The notes under the pieces: model-generated
What the model was told of the DNA's origin: nothing
What the model saw: only the letters and a program-made list of their open reading frames with translations
Database searches by the model: none
Translations under genes and position numbers: made by a program
Shown here: piece after piece, positions 1-7,433 of the stretch
How the letters are laid out: each line of letters starts with the position of its first letter
Numbering within the stretch: the first letter of the stretch is position 1
NCBI GenBank assembly: GCA_027600665.1
Contig: JADGJL010000009.1
Location: forward strand, 102,761-166,760
Reading direction: 5' to 3'
Length of the DNA: 64,000 nt
From: Irineochytrium annulatum
Lineage: Eukaryota; Chytridiomycota; Chytridiomycetes; Chytridiales; Chytridiaceae

Positions 1-235
1 TAGTTCTAATTACTTATTATTAGGTCTGAAGAACTTTTATCTATTTTTTGTTGATATGATGCGGTTTATTTCCCTGAATTCCCCAAAAATTATTGGATGT
101 GCTTCAACGCATCCGGTAGAAGGTGTGCACAAATCTGAAAGATAAATCCGCAAGTTCAGCATGACATGTGACCTGTCAAATCTCTTACTTTTACATATAT
201 TGTAGGGTACTCAAGTAAAGGGAGAGGTGAGGAAC

Positions 236-781
236 GTGAATCTGTCTGTGAATACCTTTGCTGCCATCTCGGGAGCGATAGTTACGTTTGCTTTTGGTGG
301 ATGGGATCAATTGCTGAGCCTGCTCGCGGTCGCGATGGCTGTGGATTATGTCACAGGTTTGGCAGCTGCGGTGAGAAGTGGTACGGGGTTGAATAGCAAC
401 ATTGGCTTCTGGGGGCTTGCTCGCAAAGGGCTCATGCTGACCGTTGTCTTGCTTGCTCACCGAATTGACCTGATCATGGGAACCGATATTATCAAGGGAG
501 GAGCTATTTATTTCTACCTCGTCAATGAACTGATCTCGATAACTGAAAACTATGCGAGAATCGGCCTTCCATTGCCCGGAAAGCTCAGACAGGCTATAGC
601 AGTGTTGAAGAAACAGGAAGATCAGGAGTATTTGCCGGATCGGGAATGGTCAATTCCACAAAGCGAGGATAGTCTCCAACAGCAGGCTGAAACAGGACAA
701 ACTTCGCAGGATGAATCCGCGAAACAGGTGGAAGATGGTTCCCGAGAAAAATCCGAACCGAAAAGAGATGGTTCGGGTTAG
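236..781 (+). CDS. Phage-type holin family protein (orphan)
   Basis: This is a small membrane protein resembling the toxin-secretion/phage-lysis holin family (phage_holin_4 type). Residues about 1-110 carry hydrophobic helices, including the segment with DYVTGLAAA, a dipeptide pattern typical of these holins; the last 60 residues are polar, rich in E, Q, K and S. The GTG at 236 is preferred because GGAGAGG at 221-227 lies 8 bases upstream; the in-frame GTG at 227 overlaps that site. No endolysin, portal or tail genes are nearby, so it is an orphan rather than part of a prophage. Whether it releases an autolysin or protein, as some chromosomal holins do, is inference. Confidence 0.75.
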   Translation: MNLSVNTFAAISGAIVTFAFGGWDQLLSLLAVAMAVDYVTGLAAAVRSGTGLNSNIGFWGLARKGLMLTVVLLAHRIDLIMGTDIIKGGAIYFYLVNELISITENYARIGLPLPGKLRQAIAVLKKQEDQEYLPDREWSIPQSEDSLQQQAETGQTSQDESAKQVEDGSREKSEPKRDGSG

Positions 782-793
782 TTTTTCTTTTCA

Positions 794-833
794 AGAGAAC
801 GTTTCCAAGTATCCTTTCGTAATAGAGAACGTT
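794..833. repeat. Two AGAGAACGTT direct repeats upstream of the Dabb gene
   Basis: The 10-mer AGAGAACGTT occurs at 794-803 and again at 824-833, exactly 30 bases apart, about three helical turns. The second copy abuts an AT-rich TATGATATA stretch that could be a -10 region. Each copy contains the palindrome AACGTT. An operator for the downstream gene is possible but unproven. Confidence 0.4.
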
Positions 834-904
834 ATGATATATTTTGGATACATGAAAATTCATTCATTTCTACTATTATTATATTAAACGAGGTGCTTGC
901 TCAG

Positions 905-1192
905 ATGATTAAACATATTGTCCTGTTCAAAATGAAAGATCGCTCAACAGAAAGTATTGAAGCTGCTGCCCAGGTACTCCGTAATCTGGAGGGTAAGATT
1001 GATGTTCTGGTTTCACTTGAAATCGGGATTGATGTGCTTCGCTCGGAGAGATCGTTCGACATTTCACTCACGGCGGAGTTTGCGTCACTGGAGGATCTTC
1101 AGGCGTATCAGGTACATCCGCTTCATCAGGAAGTTATCAAGTACATGAATGAAGTCAGAGAACAGTCGATTGCAGTGGACTACGAGATCTGA
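905..1192 (+). CDS. Dabb family (stress-responsive alpha/beta barrel) protein
   Basis: A 95-residue protein of the Dabb family, whose members form dimeric ferredoxin-like barrels. The start MIKHIVLFK, the central alternation of strands and helices and the segment LQAYQVHPLHQEV with its conserved histidine region match the family. Family members include plant stress proteins and small cyclases or monooxygenase-like proteins, so no reaction can be assigned. The ATG at 905 is chosen over the GTG at 893 because ACGAGG precedes it at normal spacing. It is followed closely by a small membrane peptide gene and the DUF86 gene on the same strand. Confidence 0.85.
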   Translation: MIKHIVLFKMKDRSTESIEAAAQVLRNLEGKIDVLVSLEIGIDVLRSERSFDISLTAEFASLEDLQAYQVHPLHQEVIKYMNEVREQSIAVDYEI

Positions 1193-1231
1193 TCTGTTAT
1201 TCAAACTACGTTGAGATAAAGGGGACTCTGC

Positions 1232-1342
1232 ATGAGCGATTTAAGAGACGTTATGGAATTTCTATATATTTTTGTTGTGTTTCTAATCGCTTGTCCTGTG
1301 ATGATATTCTGGCTTAAGCGAAGAGGGAAACGGAACCGATAA
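1232..1342 (+). CDS. 36-residue single-span membrane peptide
   Basis: A very short reading frame starts with ATG at 1232, 8 bases after AAGGGG at 1218-1223, and ends with TAA at 1342. It has a polar start (MSDLRDVMEF), one hydrophobic span of about 18 residues (IFVVFLIACPVMIFW type) and a basic tail (KRRGKRNR). This is the layout of a small inner-membrane peptide with a positive cytoplasmic C-terminus. It lies between the Dabb and DUF86 genes, all on the same strand with short gaps, so co-transcription is likely. Function unknown. Confidence 0.6.
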   Translation: MSDLRDVMEFLYIFVVFLIACPVMIFWLKRRGKRNR

Positions 1343-1365
1343 CTCACTGAACGGGAAGTGAACGA

Positions 1366-1827
1366 ATGTATTATGTGAACAGAGAACAGATTGCCCGCCG
1401 GCTTGCTGCTGTACCGGAAGTAGCTGAAGGGCTTCGCCGCGCAGCGCAGGCTTGGGATGGCAGTCTCATGCTGGGGATGGTTCAGGAGCGGTGTCTTCAT
1501 CTGGCGATTGAGATTGTTACCGATGTGGGAAGTTATCTGATTGATGGCTTCATCATGAGAGATGCGAGCAGCTATGATGATATTATTCAGATTAATTATG
1601 AAGAAAAGGTTTTTGACAATTCGACCTATGAGATCTTGCGTCAGCTTGTGACGTTACGCAAACCACTGGTGCAGGATTATTACAGTTGGGAGCGATCTGA
1701 GCTCCATCCGCTTAGCATAGAGTTGCCGAACATACTTGAACATTTTACTACACAGGTTAGCGCATACGTGGAAACAGAACTTGGTCCTTTCAATGCGGCA
1801 CAAGCCGAGGGACAGCGCAAGGAATGA
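1366..1827 (+). CDS. DUF86 / HepT-like (YutE-type) protein
   Basis: A 153-residue all-helical protein resembling the DUF86 family, to which HepT toxins and Bacillus YutE belong. The region RQLVTLRKPLVQDYY (residues 92-106) aligns with the HepT active-site pattern R-X4-H-X-Y, but the position of the histidine holds glutamine (R98, Q103, Y105). No MNT-type nucleotidyltransferase antitoxin gene lies beside it, so a HepT/MNT toxin-antitoxin role is not supported. GGGAAGTG precedes the ATG. The next gene begins 10 bases after the stop, so the two are probably one operon. Family assignment is from memory of the motif and moderately sure. Confidence 0.65.
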   Translation: MYYVNREQIARRLAAVPEVAEGLRRAAQAWDGSLMLGMVQERCLHLAIEIVTDVGSYLIDGFIMRDASSYDDIIQINYEEKVFDNSTYEILRQLVTLRKPLVQDYYSWERSELHPLSIELPNILEHFTTQVSAYVETELGPFNAAQAEGQRKE

Positions 1828-1837
1828 GGGAAATCGC

Positions 1838-2752
1838 ATGACAAATGAATCAAAAGAATTCAATGAAGTAAATACTGAAAGAAAAGAACCGAATGAAACG
1901 CCTTCCGGATTCCATCCGGTGTATATGGTTGAGCTCCTGTTCCGGGAACGTCCGGAGGTAGATCGCCTGCGTTTGCAGGAAGCGATGATTCGTCATACAG
2001 GACAAGTTCGACTGGATGTGAAACAAGGAACTGGAGAGCAAGAGCATGAGATGTTAGTCTTCTACCATCTGGACCATAAGGTATCTTTTCAGGAAGGGGC
2101 TATCCCTGCTCAGACCTGCATGCTTCCAGTGAATGAAATCGCAGATCGTGCACGTTTTGGCGGAGCTGTGCAACAAGCATGGCATTGGCCGGAAGTGGGA
2201 CAAGTTGTCAAAGCTTCGCGTTATTCCATCCGGATACATGATATGTTCACGGCTGCCATGCCTCGTAAACAGCGTTTGGAGCTGTTCCAGAAAACTGTAC
2301 TGGCAATTATGGAGAGTTTGACCTGTGATGCGCTGTATTGGTATGGCAGTGATAAGCTGGTTGAACCGGAAGCTTATACGCAAGCTCAGGAACGTGAGGA
2401 ACATCTGTATGCAGCTATGAACGTTCGGATGTATCAGGCTGGAGGTACGGAGGAACAGCGCGGGTTGGTCATGGATACCGTAGGATTGTCTGCGCTGGGT
2501 GTACCTGATGTACAGTGTCACTTCGTTGGTCTTGATCCAGATACGGTGGCACAGACCTTACTGGGTGCAGCGTATTACATATTTGATCAGGGAGATGTCC
2601 TGCAAGATGGACAGACGCTGGGTTCTTCAGGTGGACGTCGCTGGCGTTGTGAACATCAGGCGGCATTAATTGCACCAGGACGATATGTCATTGATTTGGA
2701 CCCGGGTGATGAGCATGCGGCGGCTGATCTTGAGCCGGCTCGTCAGAATTGA
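1838..2752 (+). CDS. DUF4261 domain-containing protein
   Basis: A soluble protein of 304 residues. The N-terminal 30 residues are polar and low in complexity; the rest resembles the DUF4261 family, especially the C-terminal part with DTVGLSALGVPDVQCHF and a later IFDQGDVLQDGQTLG segment. No catalytic motif or membrane segment is evident and the family function is unknown. The ATG at 1838 follows the DUF86 stop by 10 bases, with GAGGG between them. Related proteins are often linked to immunity or secretion loci, but nothing here supports that. Confidence 0.6.
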   Translation: MTNESKEFNEVNTERKEPNETPSGFHPVYMVELLFRERPEVDRLRLQEAMIRHTGQVRLDVKQGTGEQEHEMLVFYHLDHKVSFQEGAIPAQTCMLPVNEIADRARFGGAVQQAWHWPEVGQVVKASRYSIRIHDMFTAAMPRKQRLELFQKTVLAIMESLTCDALYWYGSDKLVEPEAYTQAQEREEHLYAAMNVRMYQAGGTEEQRGLVMDTVGLSALGVPDVQCHFVGLDPDTVAQTLLGAAYYIFDQGDVLQDGQTLGSSGGRRWRCEHQAALIAPGRYVIDLDPGDEHAAADLEPARQN

Positions 2753-2817
2753 GTTTAAATCCAAGACATTCTGTAGCCATTCAAAAAGGGCGTTCAGATT
2801 ATTTTTAACATCTGGAG

Positions 2818-2846
2818 TGTCAAGTCAAGCATGTGCTGCTTATAAT
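2818..2846 (+). promoter_or_regulatory. Putative promoter of the ytxH-like gene
   Basis: A perfect TATAAT lies at 2841-2846. The hexamer 17 bases upstream (TGTCAA, 2818-2823) is a poor -35 match. It would start a leader of about 90 bases containing the hairpin at 2870-2907. No sigma-B type sequence was recognised. Confidence 0.35.
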
Positions 2847-2869
2847 GCATCAACAGAGTAGGCATTCGC

Positions 2870-2907
2870 CCGGATGGCTGAGCGACAGATCGTTGCTTCT
2901 GATCCGG
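2870..2907 (+). other. Stem-loop in the ytxH-like leader
   Basis: CCGGAT at 2870-2875 pairs with ATCCGG at 2902-2907, and inside it AGCGAC can pair with GTTGCT. No U-tract follows, so it is not an ordinary terminator. It ends about 15 bases before the ribosome binding site of the YtxH-like gene. Confidence 0.4.
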
Positions 2908-2939
2908 TACTTAAACCATAGTAAAGGGAGAGATGTGAC

Positions 2940-3320
2940 GTGAAGGATTCTAACAAAAGTTTGTTGTGGGGAGCTCTTATTGGCTCCGTGGTAGGTTCTG
3001 TAACAGCGTTATTGCTGGCGCCGAAATCGGGTCGTGAACTTCGTCAGGATATTACAGAAGGTGCTCGTCAGGTATCGGAGAAAGGTCAGGAACTGGCTGG
3101 AATCGTGGGGGAACAAAGTTCACAGATCGTATCCAAGGTTAAAGAGACCGCAGATGTCGTGATTCAGGATATTCAATCCTGGCGCAATTGCGGCGAAGGA
3201 AAAGAAATTCGTATATCGGCAGCCATTGTAGATACCGCCGATATCGATAAAACAGTTGATGAATCCGGCAATGACATCGTAGCGAAGCTTCCTGCGGATG
3301 AGTCCAAGGACGACAACTAA
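2940..3320 (+). CDS. YtxH domain-containing protein
   Basis: A 126-residue protein of the YtxH family, whose Bacillus members are general-stress proteins. One glycine-rich hydrophobic segment at residues about 8-28 (WGALIGSVVGSVTALLLAP type) ends in the family hallmark APKSGRELR, followed by an amphipathic helical region. The C-terminal third is acidic and contains a cysteine at about residue 84 that is unusual for the family. GTG is the start, with AAAGGGAG at 2923-2930. A strong terminator closes the gene. Confidence 0.8.
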   Translation: MKDSNKSLLWGALIGSVVGSVTALLLAPKSGRELRQDITEGARQVSEKGQELAGIVGEQSSQIVSKVKETADVVIQDIQSWRNCGEGKEIRISAAIVDTADIDKTVDESGNDIVAKLPADESKDDN

Positions 3321-3333
3321 GCAAGCTTGAGAT

Positions 3334-3373
3334 AAGCAGGCTTTCCTCTATTTAGAGGAGAGCCTGCTTTGTT
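3334..3373 (+). terminator. Intrinsic terminator after ytxH-like gene
   Basis: AAGCAGGCT pairs with AGCCTGCTT around an inner CCTCT/AGAGG stem and an ATTT loop, followed by a short U-rich tail. Confidence 0.8.
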
Positions 3374-3538
3374 GCGTGTCCACACATAGAAGACATAGCG
3401 CTGATTTAATTTGAACGCTGCGATGAAATCGGGTAAGATGTAGGTACCTTTTTGCCGGAATGTTCATACGGTAGGAAGAAAGCTTTGGGAAACAAACGTA
3501 ATGAGAACCAATTCAATGAAGAAGGAAGCGGTGTGTTC

Positions 3539-4348
3539 GTGCAGCAAGCAATCGCTATATTAGACTCCGGTGTGGGGGGATTGACCGTCGCCAAGGAAGT
3601 GATGCGTCAGCTCCCGCGGGAAAAGATCATTTATTTTGGGGATACTGCCCGGACACCGTACGGACCCCGTTCGTCCGAACAAGTAAAACAATTTACGGAA
3701 CAAATCGTTGATTTCTTGATCCAGTTCGATCCGAAGGTTATCGTTATCGCCTGTAACACAGCAACAGCGGCCGCGTTGGAGTATATCCGTTCCAAGGTGA
3801 ATATGCCCGTCATTGGTGTTATACATCCGGGTGCGCGGGCAGCAATCACAGCGACACGTACAGGACGTATTGGTGTGATTGGTACCACGGGTACCATAGG
3901 TAGTGGGGCATATACATCGGCACTTAAACAGTTGTCCCCCTATATTGATGTGGTCAGTCAGGCTTGTCCGGCGCTGGTGCCGTTGGTGGAACAAGGTGAA
4001 TTTCGTTCCGAGCACACGACACATACGGTGGAGCAATCATTAGGCGAGATCAAACAGCAGCCAATAGATTGTCTTATTCTGGGTTGTACGCATTATCCCT
4101 TTCTCATGGACACCATTCAGGAAGTTATGGGACAGGAAGTGAAGTTAATCAGTTCGGCAGATGAAACGGCACGTGAAATCAGTACGATTTTATATGATAA
4201 ACGAAAGTTGGCCAGTGGGGATGAGACTCCGGTGCATCAGTTTTTCTGCACTGGCGACCCTCGCATGTTCCAGAATATCACCCGTCGCTGGTTGGGAGAG
4301 CAGATCTCCAAGACTCCTGTTGTCTGGCAGGTTACGCAATTATCCTAG
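3539..4348 (+). CDS. murI: Glutamate racemase
   Basis: This cytosolic enzyme interconverts L- and D-glutamate and supplies D-glutamate for peptidoglycan. The 269-residue product has the family motifs: LDSGVGG near residue 8, YFGDTARTPYG, the first catalytic cysteine in ACNTAT (C72) and the second in LGCTHYP (C183). The GTG at 3539 gives a family-like N-terminus (MQQAIAILDSG) and lies 10 bases after GAAGGAAG; an in-frame GTG at 3533 is an alternative. It is monocistronic, bounded by terminators at 3334 and 4404. It is of the Bacillus RacE type. Confidence 0.95.
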   Translation: MQQAIAILDSGVGGLTVAKEVMRQLPREKIIYFGDTARTPYGPRSSEQVKQFTEQIVDFLIQFDPKVIVIACNTATAAALEYIRSKVNMPVIGVIHPGARAAITATRTGRIGVIGTTGTIGSGAYTSALKQLSPYIDVVSQACPALVPLVEQGEFRSEHTTHTVEQSLGEIKQQPIDCLILGCTHYPFLMDTIQEVMGQEVKLISSADETAREISTILYDKRKLASGDETPVHQFFCTGDPRMFQNITRRWLGEQISKTPVVWQVTQLS

Positions 4349-4403
4349 TTATACTCAAAATATGCATGAATCAGACTTTAAATTAATGTATTTGATAATG
4401 AAT

Positions 4404-4436
4404 GATCCCGGAACTGTGAAGTTTCGGGATTTTTTG
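4404..4436 (+). terminator. Intrinsic terminator after murI
   Basis: GATCCCGGAAC and GTTTCGGGAT form the stem with a TGTGAA loop and a TTTTTT tail. Confidence 0.85.
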
Positions 4437-4575
4437 TCATGATTATGCATCAACAGGTGATGAACATGATTCATGTCACATGACGGACAACCCGACCTGC
4501 ATACATATGTTACATAGACGAAGTTGGTGAGAACCGGACAGGAGACCTGTCTTTTCCTGTGGAAAGGAGAGCAAC

Positions 4576-5787
4576 ATGGAACTGCAATGGATTATCGTTC
4601 AGCGGGGAGATACACTGCCGCGAATTGCGTCAGCACACCATATGACCAGGGAGTTACTTGCCGCACTGAACCCGGAAGCAGCCGCCCAGCCTTACTTGCT
4701 GGCAGGTCAGATGCTGCGTATTGTGCCCGGGACAGGTCGCAGATATGCTGTACCGCCTGGAGAACGTGTAGGGGAGATTGCAGGGAGATTTGGTCTGGAG
4801 GAAGAAGCGTTGCGACAGGCCAATCCCGAAATCACCAATATTACCGACTGGGTTGGTCGCTGTATTCATATTCCGGCTTCGAATGGAAAAACTATTGTAA
4901 AGATTCAGGGAGAGTATGGTTATAGAGAATTAATCAAGGATATAAACAAGCTGGAGCATCAATACCCGTTTATCGAAACGGGGTCCATTGGAACAAGTGT
5001 CATGGGGAAGTCGCTGCCTTATTTGCGTATCGGGCAAGGGCCGAGACATATCCATGTTAACGCTTCTGTTCATGCTAATGAGTGGCTGACATCAGCAGTT
5101 CTGATGAAGTTTATCGAAGAGTATGCCGAGGCATATAGTGCACATGGGACATGGCATCAATACCAGACGGAACGCTGGATGAAAGAGACGACACTCTGGG
5201 CAGTGCCGATGGTTAATCCGGACGGGGTCGAATTGGTTCAGGAAGGTGTAGTCAATCACCACCCACATGCACAGCAGTTGTTAGCCTGGAATGCCGGCAG
5301 ATCAAATTTCACCCATTGGAAGGCCAACATCAGAGGTGTGGATCTGAATGATCAATTTCCCGCCCATTGGGATGATGAGGTAGCGAGAAGAGGTGTGATC
5401 TCACCTGGTCCCAGGGATTATGCAGGGACAGCTCCATTAACCGAACCGGAGGCACAGGCGCTTGCGCAGTGGACGAAGCAACACACATTCGAGGCGGTTG
5501 TATCCCTGCATAGTCAGGGACAGGAAATCTATTGGAACTACCGTGATCTGGAACCCAGAGAGAGTGCTCCGCTGTCGCGTAGACTCGCCAAAGCTTCGGG
5601 TTACAAAGCGGTGAAGCTCGGTGGCAGTGATGCCGGATACAAAGACTGGTTTATCCAAGCTTTTGGTAAGCCGGGCTTCACGGTGGAAGTTGGGTTGGGT
5701 GTTAATCCGCTTCCCGTTGAACAGTTTGATGATATCTGTATCGAAGTGGGAATGTTGCTGGCTGAACTGTTATCTAATGGACAGTGA
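4576..5787 (+). CDS. LysM-M14 family gamma-D-glutamyl-diaminopimelate peptidase
   Basis: This is predicted to cut the gamma-D-glutamyl-diaminopimelate bond of peptidoglycan stem peptides. Two LysM-like repeats occupy about residues 5-50 and 56-100, then an M14 zinc carboxypeptidase domain. Zinc ligands are H166 and E169 in HANEW and H312 in SLHSQG; the catalytic glutamate is E371 in FTVEVG. The 403-residue length and the LysM-catalytic order match endopeptidase I of sporulating bacilli. There is no signal peptide, as in that enzyme, suggesting a role on cytosolic or mother-cell substrates. AAAGGAG precedes the ATG, and a terminator follows at 5844. Confidence 0.9.
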   Translation: MELQWIIVQRGDTLPRIASAHHMTRELLAALNPEAAAQPYLLAGQMLRIVPGTGRRYAVPPGERVGEIAGRFGLEEEALRQANPEITNITDWVGRCIHIPASNGKTIVKIQGEYGYRELIKDINKLEHQYPFIETGSIGTSVMGKSLPYLRIGQGPRHIHVNASVHANEWLTSAVLMKFIEEYAEAYSAHGTWHQYQTERWMKETTLWAVPMVNPDGVELVQEGVVNHHPHAQQLLAWNAGRSNFTHWKANIRGVDLNDQFPAHWDDEVARRGVISPGPRDYAGTAPLTEPEAQALAQWTKQHTFEAVVSLHSQGQEIYWNYRDLEPRESAPLSRRLAKASGYKAVKLGGSDAGYKDWFIQAFGKPGFTVEVGLGVNPLPVEQFDDICIEVGMLLAELLSNGQ

Positions 5788-5843
5788 GGCAAGACCCTGA
5801 ATGATGATGGTGTGAAACTTAACGGTAGATCATTCGTATAACA

Positions 5844-5881
5844 GGAACGGACGCTATGAGCGACGTTCCGTTTTTATTATT
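5844..5881 (+). terminator. Intrinsic terminator after the M14 peptidase gene
   Basis: GGAACG and CGTTCC pair around an inner CGCT/GCG stem, followed by TTTTTATTATTTTTTTT. Confidence 0.8.
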
Positions 5882-5984
5882 TTTTTTATTGTGGCTTATT
5901 ATGACATACGTTCTGGATGGTTTTCGAACGGGTAATGATGGATGTGCCGTTTGGCGATATATATTATTATACGGAGGGATTCGC

Positions 5985-6242
5985 ATGAAGTGGAGAAGAC
6001 TGCTGTCATTCAAACGATGGACACAAGTTTTCAAAAGGCTCCCCCGGCTGCTCCGGGCTCCGCAGATTCCTTTGGGAGAAAAGCTGTTATTTATTATTCC
6101 GGCCCTGTTGTACTGGGTGCTTCCTGACGTGATGCCGTTTATGCCCATCGATGATATCGGGGTTACTTTGATTCTGATGAATTGGTTTGTAAGCCGGGCA
6201 GAACGTAAATATCCTGTGCTTCAGGAGGGTGCACCTTCTTAA
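5985..6242 (+). CDS. DUF1232 (YkvA-like) small membrane-associated protein
   Basis: An 85-residue protein with a basic N-terminus (KWRRLLSFKRW) and two hydrophobic stretches. The core LLYWVLPDVMPFMPIDDIG fits the DUF1232 pattern of paired prolines and aspartates (P-x-D...P-x-D-D-I). The ATG at 5985 follows CGGAGGGA at 5972-5979. A longer in-frame start at 5856 was rejected because it lies inside the preceding terminator hairpin and has no ribosome binding site. Function of the family is unknown; a membrane role is usual. Confidence 0.65.
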   Translation: MKWRRLLSFKRWTQVFKRLPRLLRAPQIPLGEKLLFIIPALLYWVLPDVMPFMPIDDIGVTLILMNWFVSRAERKYPVLQEGAPS

Positions 6243-6263
6243 TATGCAGCTCATGAATCATTT

Positions 6264-6317
6264 TAACATTGAATTCGCATCAATGTTATTGCGAAGAGCG
6301 GTAACTTTCTTTACAAT
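6264..6317 (+). promoter_or_regulatory. Promoter with upstream palindrome before the HesB-like gene
   Basis: TTGCGA at 6289-6294 and TACAAT at 6312-6317 are spaced by 17 bases. Immediately upstream, TAACATTGA (6264-6272) and TCAATGTTA (6280-6288) form a perfect 9-base inverted repeat that touches the -35 hexamer. An operator or promoter-proximal structure is plausible. Confidence 0.5.
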
Positions 6318-6383
6318 AGATGCTGTAGTTTAAGAATGCTGAAATTGTTGAAACCTGCAATTACAATATAGGAGATGAAGAGA

Positions 6384-6686
6384 ATGAACTGCAAAATTAC
6401 GCGTAATGCTGCTAAAGTATTGAAGCTTGAATTGGACAAGCCGGAGAACGAAGGAAAAAAACTGCGCGTTGTCATCACACATGCACATGGTGACCATGCT
6501 CACTACGGGCTTGATCTCGACACACCAAAAGAAAATGATACAGTTGTATCTACCGATAAAGAGATTGATGTTATTCTTGCGAATGACCAGCCTCTGTTGA
6601 ACGGTGTTAAAATCGACTATCTCTACTTCCCTGAAGAGGGATTCGTTATTACGAATCCGTCCCAAGGCAATCACGGCGACCACTAA
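6384..6686 (+). CDS. HesB/IscA-like protein lacking the cluster cysteines
   Basis: A 100-residue protein with the fold signature of the HesB/YneR branch: a helical N-terminus (ITRNAAKVLK), then LRVVI, YGLDLDTPKENDTVVS and a C-terminal FVITNPSQ. Classical IscA proteins bind Fe-S clusters through three cysteines; here only C3 is present and the loop where the first conserved cysteine is expected reads HAHGDHAH (residues 33-40). The last four residues, HGDH, repeat part of it. Metal binding by histidine is an inference. The ATG at 6384 is 9 bases after GGAG at 6371-6374; the ATG at 6375 is too close. It heads an operon with the DUF1450 gene, 21 bases downstream. Confidence 0.75.
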   Translation: MNCKITRNAAKVLKLELDKPENEGKKLRVVITHAHGDHAHYGLDLDTPKENDTVVSTDKEIDVILANDQPLLNGVKIDYLYFPEEGFVITNPSQGNHGDH

Positions 6687-6707
6687 GGGCGCGAAGAAGG
6701 GGAACTC

Positions 6708-6929
6708 ATGGCTAACGATATCCGCGTATGCGAAAAGTGTAATCATGTTCGATTGAAATCGATTGTGCCCAAGCTGCAAAAAATGGCTCCAGACACGGAG
6801 ATCAAGATTGGGTGCAAATCCTATTGCGGTCCTTGCGCGAAACGTGCATTTGTTTTTATCAACGGTCGGTATATCAGTGCGCCGACTGAAGAAGAAGTGC
6901 TCGTCAAAGTTGCAAAGTTCGTCAAGTAA
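6708..6929 (+). CDS. yuzB: YuzB-type DUF1450 protein
   Basis: A 73-residue protein matching DUF1450 (UPF0349). It has four conserved cysteines: VCEKCNH near the N-terminus and SYCGPCAK in the middle, arranged like a small metal or redox centre. In Bacillus, yuzB lies in the same neighbourhood as Fe-S genes, and here it follows a HesB-like gene in an apparent operon. The biochemical role is not known. Ribosome binding site GAAGGGGAA precedes the ATG and a strong terminator follows. Confidence 0.85.
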   Translation: MANDIRVCEKCNHVRLKSIVPKLQKMAPDTEIKIGCKSYCGPCAKRAFVFINGRYISAPTEEEVLVKVAKFVK

Positions 6930-6976
6930 TAGGATGAGATATAACAAGGTGAGTGAATGAAAAGTTCACACATCAG

Positions 6977-7007
6977 AAAGGAGGGGCTACGAGCCTCTCC
7001 TTTTTTT
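6977..7007 (+). terminator. Intrinsic terminator after yuzB
   Basis: AAAGGAGGGGCT pairs with AGCCTCTCCTTT around an ACG loop, then a run of seven T. Confidence 0.9.
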
Positions 7008-7034
7008 GCGTTTGGGTAGTAGTGAAAGGATAAG

Positions 7035-7433
7035 TTACTCTATAGCGCCCTTGTTCGTTTCAGTGATTTCGAAGGAATCTTCTCTAATTTCAATGGCGAT
7101 GACGGTATCATCTTTTTTCAAAAAATGTACATGCCCCAGTCGTTCTTCCTCTAAATCCACCCAGCCTGTATCTGCTAACTTCTGAAAATAATCCATTGGC
7201 GGGTATAGTCCTTGCTCACCCCCAATATGCTTTAGTTCATATTTAACACCCTCTTTAAGGGTGGGATGATCGGAATAAGCTTTGCCTTCAATAAGCTTCG
7301 CATTGCTTGGAACCGGGATATCGGGGTTAATGGATGATTCTGTATATCCTTCTATCTCGTATGTTGCTGGAGCACAGCCTTGTACCCAGATGAGCAAGGG
7401 CAACATACAGAGTGTCAGTACTATTTTCTTCAA
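7035..7433 (-). CDS. Putative lipoprotein, function unknown
   Basis: A 132-residue predicted lipoprotein. The N-terminus is LKKIVLTLCMLPLLIW followed by the lipobox VQGC, so the mature protein would start at that cysteine and sit on the outer face of the membrane. The remainder is hydrophilic with no family recognised; a GWVDLEEERLGHVHF segment looks like a beta-rich fold. The TTG at 7433 is chosen because GGGAGGA lies 6 bases upstream on the minus strand; the longer frame would place that site inside the gene. It is transcribed against both neighbours. Confidence 0.7.
   Translation of the reverse strand: MKKIVLTLCMLPLLIWVQGCAPATYEIEGYTESSINPDIPVPSNAKLIEGKAYSDHPTLKEGVKYELKHIGGEQGLYPPMDYFQKLADTGWVDLEEERLGHVHFLKKDDTVIAIEIREDSFEITETNKGAIE

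Noticed and set aside
1366..2752. Possible HepT/MNT toxin-antitoxin pair
   Set aside because: No MNT-type nucleotidyltransferase is adjacent and the catalytic His is absent.
5856..5984. Longer N-terminus for the DUF1232-like gene, starting at 5856
   Set aside because: That ATG is inside the terminator hairpin of the previous gene and lacks a ribosome site, while 5985 has CGGAGGGA.
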